12,449 nucleotides of DNA, taken from assembly GCA_045535205.1 (NCBI GenBank), contig JAZSLF010000060.1, forward strand, positions 1-12,449, in the 5' to 3' direction. A model generated the notes under the pieces. That model searched no databases, had not been told where the DNA came from, and saw nothing but the letters and a program-made list of their open reading frames with translations. This DNA comes from RUG14199 sp045535205 (GTDB lineage: Bacteria; Bacillota; Clostridia; Oscillospirales; CAG-272). Each line of letters begins with the position of its first letter. Position 1 is the stretch's first letter. Of the stretch, positions 1-6,210 are shown piece after piece. The translations under genes were made by a program, and so were the position numbers.

Positions 1-1042
1 CGAAGAAAGAGCTCGTGGTATCACAATCAACACAAGACACGTTGAATACGAAACAGCTAACCGTCACTACGCTCACGTTGACTGCCCCGGTCACGCTGAC
101 TATGTTAAGAACATGATCACCGGTGCTGCTCAGATGGACGGTGCTATCCTCGTTGTTGCTGCTTCCGACGGTCCTATGCAGCAGACACGTGAACACATTC
201 TTCTCGCTCGTCAGGTTGGCGTTCCCGCAATCGTTGTTTACATGAACAAGACTGACCTCGTTGACGACGAAGAACTTCTCGAACTCGTTGAAATGGAAAT
301 TCGTGAACTCCTCTCCGAATATGACTTCCCCGGCGACGATATTCCGATCGTAAAGGGTTCTGCAAGAGTTGCTCTCGACTGTGCAAGCACAGATCCTTCT
401 GATGCTGCTTACGCATCCGTTATCGAACTCATGGCAGCTGTTGACGAATACATTCCCACACCTGAAAGAAAAGCTGACCTCGACTTCCTTATGCCCGTAG
501 AAGACGTATTCTCCATCTCCGGACGTGGTACAGTTGCTACAGGTAGAGTTGAACGTGGTACAGTTAAGGTATCCGATACAGTTGAAATCATCGGTCTCAC
601 AGACGAAAGAAAGTCTACAGTTGTTACCGGTGTTGAAATGTTCCACAAGCTCCTCGACCAGGCAGAAGCAGGCGATAACATCGGTGCTCTCCTTCGTGGT
701 GTAGCTAAGAACGAAATCGAACGTGGTCAGGTTCTCTGTAAGCCCGGCTCCATCAACCCCCACACAAAGTTTGTTGGTCAGGTATACGTTCTTACAGAAA
801 AAGAAGGTGGCCGTCAGAAGCCCTTCTTCGCAGGTTACAGACCTCAGTTCTACTTCAGAACAACTGACGTTACAGGTAACATCGACCTTCCCGAAGGCGT
901 TGACATGTGCCGTCCCGGTGATAACGTTGATATGACTGTTGAACTCATCACACCTATCGCTATCGAAAAGGGTCTCCGTTTCGCTATCCGTGAAGGTGGT
1001 AGAACAGTTGGTTCCGGCGTTGTTGCTGAAATCATTGAGTAA
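1..1042 (+). CDS. tuf: Elongation factor Tu, 5'-truncated by the window edge
   Basis: EF-Tu is the GTPase that carries aminoacyl-tRNA to the ribosomal A site. The reading frame is open from the first complete codon at position 2, so the gene starts outside the window. About 346 residues are visible of the usual 395-400; the missing part would hold the P-loop GHVDHGKT. Visible GTPase motifs in order are the switch I motif RGITI, the G3 motif DCPGH, the G4 motif NKTD and a G5-type GSA. Domain 2 follows (SGRGTVATGRVERG) and domain 3 (PFFAGYRPQFYFRTTDVTG). The gene uses a narrow set of preferred codons (GTT, CTC, GGT, GAA), as expected for one of the most highly expressed proteins. It ends at a TAA followed about 30 nt later by an intrinsic terminator. 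Identification is essentially certain. Confidence 0.98.
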   Translation, partial: EERARGITINTRHVEYETANRHYAHVDCPGHADYVKNMITGAAQMDGAILVVAASDGPMQQTREHILLARQVGVPAIVVYMNKTDLVDDEELLELVEMEIRELLSEYDFPGDDIPIVKGSARVALDCASTDPSDAAYASVIELMAAVDEYIPTPERKADLDFLMPVEDVFSISGRGTVATGRVERGTVKVSDTVEIIGLTDERKSTVVTGVEMFHKLLDQAEAGDNIGALLRGVAKNEIERGQVLCKPGSINPHTKFVGQVYVLTEKEGGRQKPFFAGYRPQFYFRTTDVTGNIDLPEGVDMCRPGDNVDMTVELITPIAIEKGLRFAIREGGRTVGSGVVAEIIE

Positions 1043-1070
1043 TTTTATACTCGACTGAATTTACTAACCG

Positions 1071-1102
1071 CAGGCGTGCTCGAAAGAGTACGCCTGTTTT
1101 TT
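1071..1102 (+). terminator. Intrinsic terminator of tuf
   Basis: An 11-bp stem (1071-1081 with 1086-1096, one G-T wobble) closes a GAAA tetraloop and is followed directly by six T residues. It lies 28 nt after the tuf stop codon and separates tuf from the downstream membrane-protein genes. Confidence 0.93.
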
Positions 1103-1207
1103 ACGGCAAGATGATCCCCAATATTCCGAAATAAGCTTAAAATCATAAAAGACGACCTTTTTTATTGGAAATTTTCATGTATTTACAGTTTTTTAATAGA
1201 AAAACAC

Positions 1208-1245
1208 ATCTGTATAAAATTTTATAGTTTATAATTACTACAGAT
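1208..1245 (+). promoter_or_regulatory. Possible ribU promoter -10 inside an inverted repeat
   Basis: A TATAAT hexamer sits at 1230-1235, about 45 nt before the ribU start, but no good -35 hexamer stands 16-18 nt upstream. The hexamer is enclosed by a 7-bp inverted repeat, ATCTGTA at 1208-1214 and TACAGAT at 1239-1245, which could be an operator. No FMN riboswitch consensus is visible in 1103-1277. The region is very AT-rich, so short repeats and -10-like hexamers can arise by chance. Confidence 0.3.
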
Positions 1246-1277
1246 ATTTTATTTTTTGACCCACGGAGTGCTCATTG

Positions 1278-1886
1278 ATGAAAAAAGAAAGAATCATACC
1301 CGCAAGCACCCTCGTAAAAATTGCGGTTTTAACGGCAATAGCCTTTTTAATAAGTATATTTGAGTTCTCAATGCCATTTGCCCCGTCCTTTTACAAGCTT
1401 GACATTAGCTCTGCCGTTGCCCTCGTGGGAGGGTATACTATAGGTCCTATGGCTGCAATCATAATCGGTGTTATCAAGACCATACTTAAAATGATATGCT
1501 TTGGTTCAACAAGTGCATTTGTGGGAGAATACGTCGATATTATCATCACCATTCTATACGTTTTCCCCGCCTCAATAATTTACAGAAATCACAAAAATAA
1601 CAAAACAGCAATTTTGGGAATGGTCGTAGGTGTTTTTTTCATGACACTTATCGGTTGTATCTTGAACTATTTCCTGCTTATCCCAATCTACGCAAAGCTT
1701 ATCGGTATTCCCATGCAATCCGTAATTAATATGGCAAGCTCTTCCAACGGTCTTGTAACTGACCTCAAGACTCTCGTAATTTTTGTGACCCTGCCTTTTA
1801 ATATCCTTAAAGGAACAATATGCTCAATTATTGGATATCTGAGCCTTATTCCCATTTCCAAAATCCAGAGAAAAAATCGCAAATAA
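1278..1886 (+). CDS. ribU: ECF transporter substrate-binding (S) component, RibU-type riboflavin transporter
   Basis: This is a 202-residue integral membrane protein of the ECF transporter S-component fold (about six hydrophobic helices). It would bind riboflavin and work with a shared EcfA/EcfA'/EcfT energizing module, which is not encoded in this window. Features typical of RibU are KLDIS after the first helix (K40-L41-D42), the LNYFLLIPIYAKL segment from residue 129, and PFNILKG at 173-179. The N-terminus is positively charged and the C-terminus ends in a basic tail. An ATG at 1278 is preferred, with GGAG at 1265-1268 nine nucleotides upstream; an adjoining in-frame TTG at 1275 would add one residue. 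It stands alone between the tuf terminator and the promoter of the next gene. The family assignment is firm; riboflavin as the substrate is inferred from family motifs, without riboswitch support. Confidence 0.82.
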   Translation: MKKERIIPASTLVKIAVLTAIAFLISIFEFSMPFAPSFYKLDISSAVALVGGYTIGPMAAIIIGVIKTILKMICFGSTSAFVGEYVDIIITILYVFPASIIYRNHKNNKTAILGMVVGVFFMTLIGCILNYFLLIPIYAKLIGIPMQSVINMASSSNGLVTDLKTLVIFVTLPFNILKGTICSIIGYLSLIPISKIQRKNRK

Positions 1887-1897
1887 CTCCCTACGTA

Positions 1898-1926
1898 TTG
1901 ACATAACTAACGATTTATAATATACT
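1898..1926 (+). promoter_or_regulatory. Sigma-A type promoter for the COG2426 gene
   Basis: TTGACA at 1898-1903 and TATACT at 1921-1926 are separated by exactly 17 nt. Transcription would start near 1933, about 28 nt before the ATG at 1961. The promoter begins 12 nt after the ribU stop codon, so the two membrane-protein genes are probably not one simple operon. A TATAAT at 1916-1921 overlaps the -10 but is only 12 nt from the -35. Confidence 0.8.
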
Positions 1927-1960
1927 GTTCGTGCACTTATTATTAAATATAGGAGTAGCT

Positions 1961-2425
1961 ATGAAAGAGCTGTTACATATTTTCCTTGTGGCAATGGTTC
2001 CGATAATCGAACTCAGAGGCTCCATTCCTTTGGGGCTTTCTCAAGATCTCCCTGTTTTCGGAGTCGTTCTTGCAAGCATTATCGGAAACTTTCTTCCTGT
2101 TCCCTTTATATTGATCTTTATCAGAAAAATTCTTGAGCTTATGAAACGAATTCCTTTTCTGTCCAAATTGGCTTTATGGATAGAAAATAAAGGAACAAAA
2201 AACAAAACCAAGGTCATGAAATACGCTTCCTTCGGACTTCTGCTTTTCGTTGGCATTCCCCTTCCCGGAACAGGTGCATGGACAGGTGCTCTCGTAGCAT
2301 CAATGATGGATATGCGTCTTAAATACTCCCTTCCCTCAATTTTCTGCGGAATTTTAATGGCTGCGGCAATAGTTACCTCCGTTGCTTACTTCGGAATTGA
2401 GTTTTTATCCATTTTTCTCGGCTAA
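1961..2425 (+). CDS. Small multidrug export family membrane protein (COG2426, Sm_multidrug_ex)
   Basis: This 154-residue protein consists mostly of hydrophobic helices. It carries the family signature PIIELRGSIPLG near the N-terminus (residues 14-25) and a second re-entrant-like motif, PLPGTGAWTGAL, from residue 100. These paired Pro/Gly-rich motifs are characteristic of COG2426/PF06695 and recall DedA-type proteins. The family name suggests drug export, but transport has hardly been shown for it, so the function is unproven. A GTG at 1931 opens the frame, but the real start is the ATG at 1961, which has AGGAG at 1951-1955 five nucleotides upstream; the GTG would lie before or at the transcription start of the promoter at 1898-1926. 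No terminator is visible between its stop and the metK promoter. Confidence 0.85.
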   Translation: MKELLHIFLVAMVPIIELRGSIPLGLSQDLPVFGVVLASIIGNFLPVPFILIFIRKILELMKRIPFLSKLALWIENKGTKNKTKVMKYASFGLLLFVGIPLPGTGAWTGALVASMMDMRLKYSLPSIFCGILMAAAIVTSVAYFGIEFLSIFLG

Positions 2426-2462
2426 TATCCTGTAAATTCCATTTGTTTTTTAAAATTTCCTA

Positions 2463-2491
2463 TTGCATTTTTTAAAAATATACAGTATAAT
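2463..2491 (+). promoter_or_regulatory. Promoter of the SAM riboswitch-metK unit
   Basis: TTGCAT at 2463-2468 and a consensus TATAAT at 2486-2491 are spaced 17 nt apart. Transcription would start near 2498, just ahead of the riboswitch aptamer beginning about 2516. Confidence 0.78.
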
Positions 2492-2515
2492 ATCATTTAC
2501 AATAAATAAAACAGT

Positions 2516-2602
2516 ATTCTTATCAAGAGTGGCGGAGGGACTGGCCCCATGAAGCCCGGCAACCTATCCTACAGGACAAGGTGCTAATTCCCGATAAATG
2601 AG
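2516..2602 (+). promoter_or_regulatory. SAM-I (S-box) riboswitch aptamer, apparently without helix P4
   Basis: The leader matches the S-box core: TTATCAAGAG at 2520-2529, the kink-turn strand GGAGGGACTGGCCCC at 2534-2548, ATGAAGCCCGGCAACC at 2549-2564, and GGTGCTAATTCC at 2580-2591. P3 is visible as ACCT/AGGT plus TCCT/AGGA (2562-2582). In a standard SAM-I aptamer a P4 hairpin lies between AATTCC and the 3' strand of P1. Here a single C (2592) separates AATTCC from GATAA at 2593-2597, which pairs with TTATC at 2520-2524; after a bulged AT, GAG (2600-2602) pairs with TTC (2517-2519). The aptamer senses S-adenosylmethionine and represses the downstream SAM synthetase gene. Identity as SAM-I is firm; the lack of P4 is my reading by eye. 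Confidence 0.93.
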
Positions 2603-2651
2603 ACATAATTCAGAAAATGCTTATGCTCTCACTATGCTGAGAGCATTTTTT
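2599..2651 (+). terminator. Riboswitch expression platform: antiterminator and intrinsic terminator
   Basis: The terminator is a 9-bp perfect stem (2623-2631 with 2638-2646) with a CTATGC loop and a T run at 2646-2651. An alternative helix pairs TGAGACATA (2599-2607) with TATGCTCTCA (2622-2631), leaving one bulged base. This uses GAG 2600-2602, which also belongs to the 3' strand of aptamer helix P1. SAM binding should therefore lock P1, free 2622-2631 and allow the terminator to form; without SAM, the antiterminator forms and metK is read through. Confidence 0.88.
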
Positions 2652-2680
2652 AGTCTAACGCAAAGAAAGGAAAACAAAAA

Positions 2681-3853
2681 ATGAAAAAGTTTTTCACATC
2701 CGAATCAGTAACCGAAGGACATCCCGATAAAATATGTGACCAGATATCCGATGCTGTGCTCGATGCTATCATCGCAGAAGACCCTGCCGCAAGAGTTGCT
2801 TGTGAAACCTGCTGTACTACAGGTCTCGTTATGGTAATGGGCGAGATCACAACTTCTTCTTATGTGGATATTCAGGCAATTGTAAGAAAAACAGTTAAAG
2901 AGATCGGCTATGACAGAGCAAAATACGGTTTTGACTGCGATACCTGCGGTATTATAAATTCTATTCACGAACAGTCTGCCGACATCGCTCTCGGCGTTGA
3001 CAACTGTGCTGAATCAAAAGCGGGTGAAACTACTGACTACAACATCGGTGCAGGTGACCAGGGCATGATGTTCGGTTACGCCTGCGATGAAACAGAAGAG
3101 CTTATGCCCCTTCCCATCTCTCTCGCACACAAGCTCGCACGTCAGCTCACAAAGGTAAGAAAGGAAGGAACACTTCCCTACCTCCGCCCCGACGGCAAAA
3201 CACAGGTAACTGTCGAATACGAGGACGATACCCCCGTAAGAATTGACACTATCGTTGTTTCCAGTCAGCACAGCGAAGAGGTTGAGCTTGACAGAATAAG
3301 AACTGATATAATCAAATACGTTATCAAACCCATCGCACCCGAAAGCCTTATGGACAGCGAAACCAAGATTCATGTCAATCCCACAGGCCGTTTCGTCATC
3401 GGCGGCCCTCACGGCGACTCCGGTCTTACGGGCAGAAAGATAATCGTTGATACTTACGGCGGATATTCACGTCACGGCGGCGGTGCTTTCTCCGGCAAAG
3501 ACCCCACAAAAGTTGACAGAAGTGCTGCTTACATGGCAAGATACCTTGCTAAAAACGTTGTTGCGGCAGGACTTGCTTCAAAGTGTGAGGTTCAGCTTGC
3601 TTACGCCATCGGTGTAGCAAAGCCCGTATCTGTACTCGTTGAAACCTTCGGAACCGCCAAAGTAGATGAAGAAAAGATCGCCAAGGCACTTGACGAGCTT
3701 GTAGACCTTCGTCCTGCGGCAATTATTGAGCGTTTCGATCTTCGCCGTCCCATTTACAGAGAGCTTGCGGCATACGGTCATATGGGCCGTGAAGACCTTG
3801 ACGTTGCATTTGAAAAATGTGATATTGCAGACGAGCTTAAAAAGCTTCTGTAA
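2681..3853 (+). CDS. metK: S-adenosylmethionine synthetase (methionine adenosyltransferase)
   Basis: MetK makes S-adenosylmethionine from ATP and methionine, releasing phosphate and pyrophosphate; it is a cytoplasmic tetramer and supplies the main methyl donor. At 390 residues the protein is full length. Family signatures are present: FTSESVTEGHPDK at the N-terminus (GHPDK at 13-17, with the catalytic His), the hexapeptide-containing GAGDQGMMFGYA from residue 123, and the Gly-rich GGPHGDSGLTGRK at 241-253. The start ATG is preceded by AAAGGA at 2666-2671 with a 9-nt spacer. It is transcribed from its own promoter through the SAM riboswitch and closed by a terminator, so its expression should fall when SAM is plentiful. 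Nothing is unusual in the coding region. Confidence 0.98.
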   Translation: MKKFFTSESVTEGHPDKICDQISDAVLDAIIAEDPAARVACETCCTTGLVMVMGEITTSSYVDIQAIVRKTVKEIGYDRAKYGFDCDTCGIINSIHEQSADIALGVDNCAESKAGETTDYNIGAGDQGMMFGYACDETEELMPLPISLAHKLARQLTKVRKEGTLPYLRPDGKTQVTVEYEDDTPVRIDTIVVSSQHSEEVELDRIRTDIIKYVIKPIAPESLMDSETKIHVNPTGRFVIGGPHGDSGLTGRKIIVDTYGGYSRHGGGAFSGKDPTKVDRSAAYMARYLAKNVVAAGLASKCEVQLAYAIGVAKPVSVLVETFGTAKVDEEKIAKALDELVDLRPAAIIERFDLRRPIYRELAAYGHMGREDLDVAFEKCDIADELKKLL

Positions 3854-3871
3854 ATTATAATGCCATAATCG

Positions 3872-3906
3872 AGGAACCCTTTTCGTTATGAGAAGGGTTC
3901 CTTTTT
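3872..3906 (+). terminator. Intrinsic terminator of metK
   Basis: AGGAACCCTT (3872-3881) pairs perfectly with AAGGGTTCCT (3893-3902). The helix extends by a T-G wobble and two further pairs to a 13-bp stem with a GTTAT loop, followed by a T run at 3902-3906. It lies 18 nt after the metK stop and isolates the unit from the next cassette. Confidence 0.93.
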
Positions 3907-3961
3907 GCATTTCATCCTTAATTACGTACCGTTCGTCACCTTATAAACAAACAAACACAAA

Positions 3962-3980
3962 AATGCTGTATTATAGCATT
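3962..3980. promoter_or_regulatory. Short dyad upstream of the candidate toxin cassette
   Basis: AATGCT (3962-3967) and AGCATT (3975-3980) form a 6-bp inverted repeat, extendable by one wobble and one A-T pair, with a 3-nt loop. It lies 37 nt before the ATG of the first cassette gene. It contains TATTAT (3969-3974), a possible -10, but no convincing -35 is seen. It may be an operator or promoter element, or chance in AT-rich sequence. Confidence 0.22.
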
Positions 3981-4017
3981 GTACAAAACCAAAGAAAACA
4001 TTACAGAGGGGATAAAC

Positions 4018-4722
4018 ATGAAAAAGTTTTACAATCTGACACCTGAGGAGCTTTCCTTTACAATGTGTTTCACCGGGACTCAGAAGCTTCCCGGCATAGC
4101 TTTTGATCCGGAAAGCTTTCTCGATGATAATTTAGTTGAAAATGCAGCCGGTTCCCTTAAAGAAAAGGAATACGCAGTTAAAAGCGAAGAAGGCAAATAC
4201 AAGTTAGACGACGGCCTTTCGTTCTTGTTTTACGTATTGAACAACCCCTACGGTTATTTCGTAACGGAATATGAAAACAAAAGAACAGACTCACTTGTCT
4301 TTTTAAATGACAGTATTGTTCTTCTTACAAGCAACGAAGAAAACTTTGAAATAATGTGGCTTCCCTTTCTCCCATATGCCATCGGACATACGGCAAACAG
4401 CCTCGCTCCGTTTATGAATGAAAATACCTCAAGTGTTACCCTTACAAGCGACAGCTATGAAGCTGAGGTGTGCCGCCTTACCGAAAACGGATATACAAAC
4501 AGCTGCACCTTTGCCGCATTCTCAAATGAACAGGGTGACTATGTCCCCCACGGAGCTGTTTTAAAAAACGAAAACGAACAGATCATGCTCATCGAAGCAG
4601 ACGGGAAATTATGTGCTGTAAAGCCCGATAAAGCCGACCTCGTAAACACTCTGACAAAACTATTCGCCCCCATCCACTCAGCAGCTATAAAGAATTCAGA
4701 GGTGCTCAATGGCAACTATTAA
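4018..4722 (+). CDS. Uncharacterised soluble protein; EspG-like type VII secretion chaperone candidate
   Basis: I do not recognise this 234-residue protein with certainty. It has no signal peptide or membrane segment, so it should be cytoplasmic. It opens with LTPEEL, then a segment ending SLKEKEYAVKSEEGKYKLDD, followed by LSFLFYVLNNPYGYFVTEY and a series of beta-strand-like stretches, and ends with an amphipathic helix-like DLVNTLTKLFAPI. This order (short N-terminal strand-helix, 'long-helix then rare-domain' opening, mixed alpha/beta body, final helix) recalls mycobacterial EspG chaperones that hold type VII substrates. It is a pattern resemblance, not a demonstrated homology. The ATG at 4018 has GAGGGG at 4006-4011, six nucleotides upstream; an upstream in-frame TTG at 3979 lies within a dyad and has no ribosome site. 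Its last 14 nt overlap the next gene, which implies translational coupling with the WXG-like metallopeptidase. Confidence 0.8.
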   Translation: MKKFYNLTPEELSFTMCFTGTQKLPGIAFDPESFLDDNLVENAAGSLKEKEYAVKSEEGKYKLDDGLSFLFYVLNNPYGYFVTEYENKRTDSLVFLNDSIVLLTSNEENFEIMWLPFLPYAIGHTANSLAPFMNENTSSVTLTSDSYEAEVCRLTENGYTNSCTFAAFSNEQGDYVPHGAVLKNENEQIMLIEADGKLCAVKPDKADLVNTLTKLFAPIHSAAIKNSEVLNGNY

Positions 4723-5662
4723 AATAGATTTCACAAAAGCCGAGAAAGCCCTTGCGGAAATGCGAAGCATAAAGCGGTCCATTTCAAGTATAAAGACCGG
4801 CGTTGGCGGTGTAAGAAGCAATATCACAAATACCTCAGCTTCCATGGCTCTCCTCAAAGCCGCCCTCAGAAGTCTTGAAGACGATATTCTTGAAAATGCG
4901 GCAAAAATGGACTCCTTCGCCTCTGCTCTTGAAAGTATTATAGATACACTTAAAAGATGTGAAAATTCTGCTGTTTCAAGCAATTCTCCTTCTTCCTTGA
5001 CTTCTGACCTTGCCTCAGAAAACACTCCCGATTGGGTAAAAAACATTTGGGATTGGTTCGTCCTCAAGCTTAAAGAATTTGGTTTTATAGATATTGTTAA
5101 ACCCGAAAGAGAAGAAACCGTTTCCCGTCTTCAAGAAAGAGAAATGGATCTTTATATGCAAACACAGATAAGCGAGATACGCAGGGACTCACGTTTTTCC
5201 GAAAGCACCTGGAATATGTCCTCCGCAGAAGAAAGACAGCAGATCCTTCGTGATTATTTTGAAAGAGTTGCTGCCGTTATGGGTCTTTCAGACATCCCGC
5301 TTTATTTTGCACCGACACAACCGGAAACAATTAACGGAACAACATATACTACTAACGGAGGATATTATCCCGACCAAGATTTTGTTTGCATAAATTCATG
5401 GGTAATAGAGAACAGAACTGACTCTTATTATCTGTTCAAAACCATAGTTCATGAATTACGCCACGCATATCAACAAAAGGCTTGCAGAGATCCTGAAAGC
5501 TTTATCGTTTCCGAAGAAACACTTGAAGAATGGCAGGACAGCATAAACAAGTACAAAAATACCGAAGGATTTGAAAACGAAGGAATGTCCCGTGAGGATG
5601 CATACGATGCATACAGAAACCAGGCTATCGAAAAAGATGCACGTAAATTTGCAAAGCAATAA
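4709..5662 (+). CDS. WXG100/LXG-like N-terminal helical domain fused to HExxH metallopeptidase; candidate type VII-secreted toxin
   Basis: The 317-residue protein has three visible parts. Residues 1-95 are Ala/Ser/Leu-rich and almost wholly helical, with a Gly-rich turn (TGVGG) that would make a helical hairpin as in WXG100 or LXG proteins; a true WxG motif is absent. A Ser-rich linker leads to a Trp-rich amphipathic stretch (W109, W114, W116). The C-terminal domain contains IVHELRHAYQ, a zinc HExxH motif at H248-E249-x-x-H252, and IEKDARKFA near the end, where E308 or D310 could be the third zinc ligand. No signal peptide is present, in keeping with type VII export rather than Sec. AGAGG at 4698-4702 precedes the ATG by six nucleotides. 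The neighbours, a possible chaperone upstream and a lipoprotein downstream, suggest a toxin unit. The peptidase domain is well supported; secretion and toxicity are inferred, and no T7SS machinery gene is in the window. Confidence 0.85.
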   Translation: MATIKIDFTKAEKALAEMRSIKRSISSIKTGVGGVRSNITNTSASMALLKAALRSLEDDILENAAKMDSFASALESIIDTLKRCENSAVSSNSPSSLTSDLASENTPDWVKNIWDWFVLKLKEFGFIDIVKPEREETVSRLQEREMDLYMQTQISEIRRDSRFSESTWNMSSAEERQQILRDYFERVAAVMGLSDIPLYFAPTQPETINGTTYTTNGGYYPDQDFVCINSWVIENRTDSYYLFKTIVHELRHAYQQKACRDPESFIVSEETLEEWQDSINKYKNTEGFENEGMSREDAYDAYRNQAIEKDARKFAKQ

Positions 5663-6083
5663 TGTCTTAAGGAAATTTCTTTCTTTATTTTTGCTGCTAA
5701 TCTTTACTGCAAGTATCAATTCATGTATAATTAATAAAAGCGGTGAAAACACCGTACCCATAGAAACCAACGGTAACTGCTCAAGTTCAGTTACAAAAAA
5801 TGAGAAGGATGACATTATGTGCGAAAAAAATATTACCGTTTCCACCGCAGAAATATTAGACTGCTCCGAAAGAACAGCAAATTCTATACTACAGCTTATC
5901 TCTCTTTCGGGTATTAAAAACATTATCGACGTAAAAAAAGCGGAAAAGACCGATCTCAGAGCACTTGAGCTACACACAGCAAACGGACAAATATTTTATG
6001 CCTATATCGGAAGAGGTTATTCTTTGTATAAAATAACAACAGACACCCCCGACGGAGAAACTGTCTGTTCCTTTATTGAATAA
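5637..6083 (+). CDS. Small secreted lipoprotein, candidate immunity protein of the metallopeptidase
   Basis: This 148-residue protein starts with a short basic region (Arg12, Lys13), a hydrophobic core (FLSLFLLLIFTAS) and a lipobox-like INSC with Cys30. After lipidation about 119 residues would remain outside the membrane, beginning with a Ser/Asn-rich tether and ending in a compact, mixed alpha/beta-looking domain (ILQLISLSGIKNII to VCSFIE). I recognise no family. The start is uncertain: ATG 5637 gives a normal signal peptide and lies 26 nt inside the end of the metallopeptidase gene; TTG 5649 is also possible, and ATG 5607 has GAGG upstream but a long n-region. None has a strong ribosome site, which fits translational coupling. 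Position directly after a candidate toxin suggests an immunity role at the cell surface; this is inference. A terminator follows 11 nt after the stop. Confidence 0.72.
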   Translation: MHVNLQSNNVLRKFLSLFLLLIFTASINSCIINKSGENTVPIETNGNCSSSVTKNEKDDIMCEKNITVSTAEILDCSERTANSILQLISLSGIKNIIDVKKAEKTDLRALELHTANGQIFYAYIGRGYSLYKITTDTPDGETVCSFIE

Positions 6084-6094
6084 AACACTATCTG

Positions 6095-6126
6095 AAGCTT
6101 GCCATACGGCAGGCTTTTGTTTTTTT
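6095..6126 (+). terminator. Intrinsic terminator of the toxin-like cassette
   Basis: AAGCTTGCC (6095-6103) pairs with GGCAGGCTT (6108-6116), one T-G wobble, around an ATAC loop. A T-rich run (6115-6126, interrupted by one G) follows. It ends the three-gene unit and precedes the recD2 promoter by 26 nt. Confidence 0.9.
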
Positions 6127-6152
6127 AATTAAATAATTAAGTTCCGATAAAA

Positions 6153-6181
6153 TTGACATATCGGGCAAAATACTATATAAT
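6153..6181 (+). promoter_or_regulatory. Perfect-consensus sigma-A promoter of recD2
   Basis: TTGACA at 6153-6158 and TATAAT at 6176-6181 are both exact consensus hexamers with the optimal 17-nt spacer. Transcription would begin near 6188, 23 nt before the recD2 ATG. Alternating TA sequence follows the -10. No operator is evident. Confidence 0.92.
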
Positions 6182-6210
6182 TATATATATAATAACGAAC
6201 GGAGGACACT

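Noticed and set aside
1916..1921. TATAAT as the -10 element of the COG2426 promoter
   Set aside because: It is only 12 nt from the TTGACA at 1898; TATACT at 1921-1926 gives the correct 17-nt spacing.
1931..1960. GTG start at 1931 extending the COG2426 protein by ten residues
   Set aside because: It would lie at or before the predicted transcription start, has no ribosome site, and the ATG at 1961 has a good AGGAG.
3014..3412. 132-codon minus-strand open frame inside metK
   Set aside because: A shadow of the strongly conserved metK coding strand; no independent start signals.
3979..4017. TTG start at 3979 extending the EspG-like protein by 13 residues
   Set aside because: No ribosome site precedes it and it falls in the dyad; ATG 4018 has GAGGGG six nucleotides upstream.
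5456..5977. 173-codon open frame on the minus strand opposite the peptidase 3' end and the lipoprotein gene
   Set aside because: It is antisense to two genes with clear domains and a signal peptide, has no good ribosome site, and its hydrophobicity is a by-product of the opposite strand's codons.
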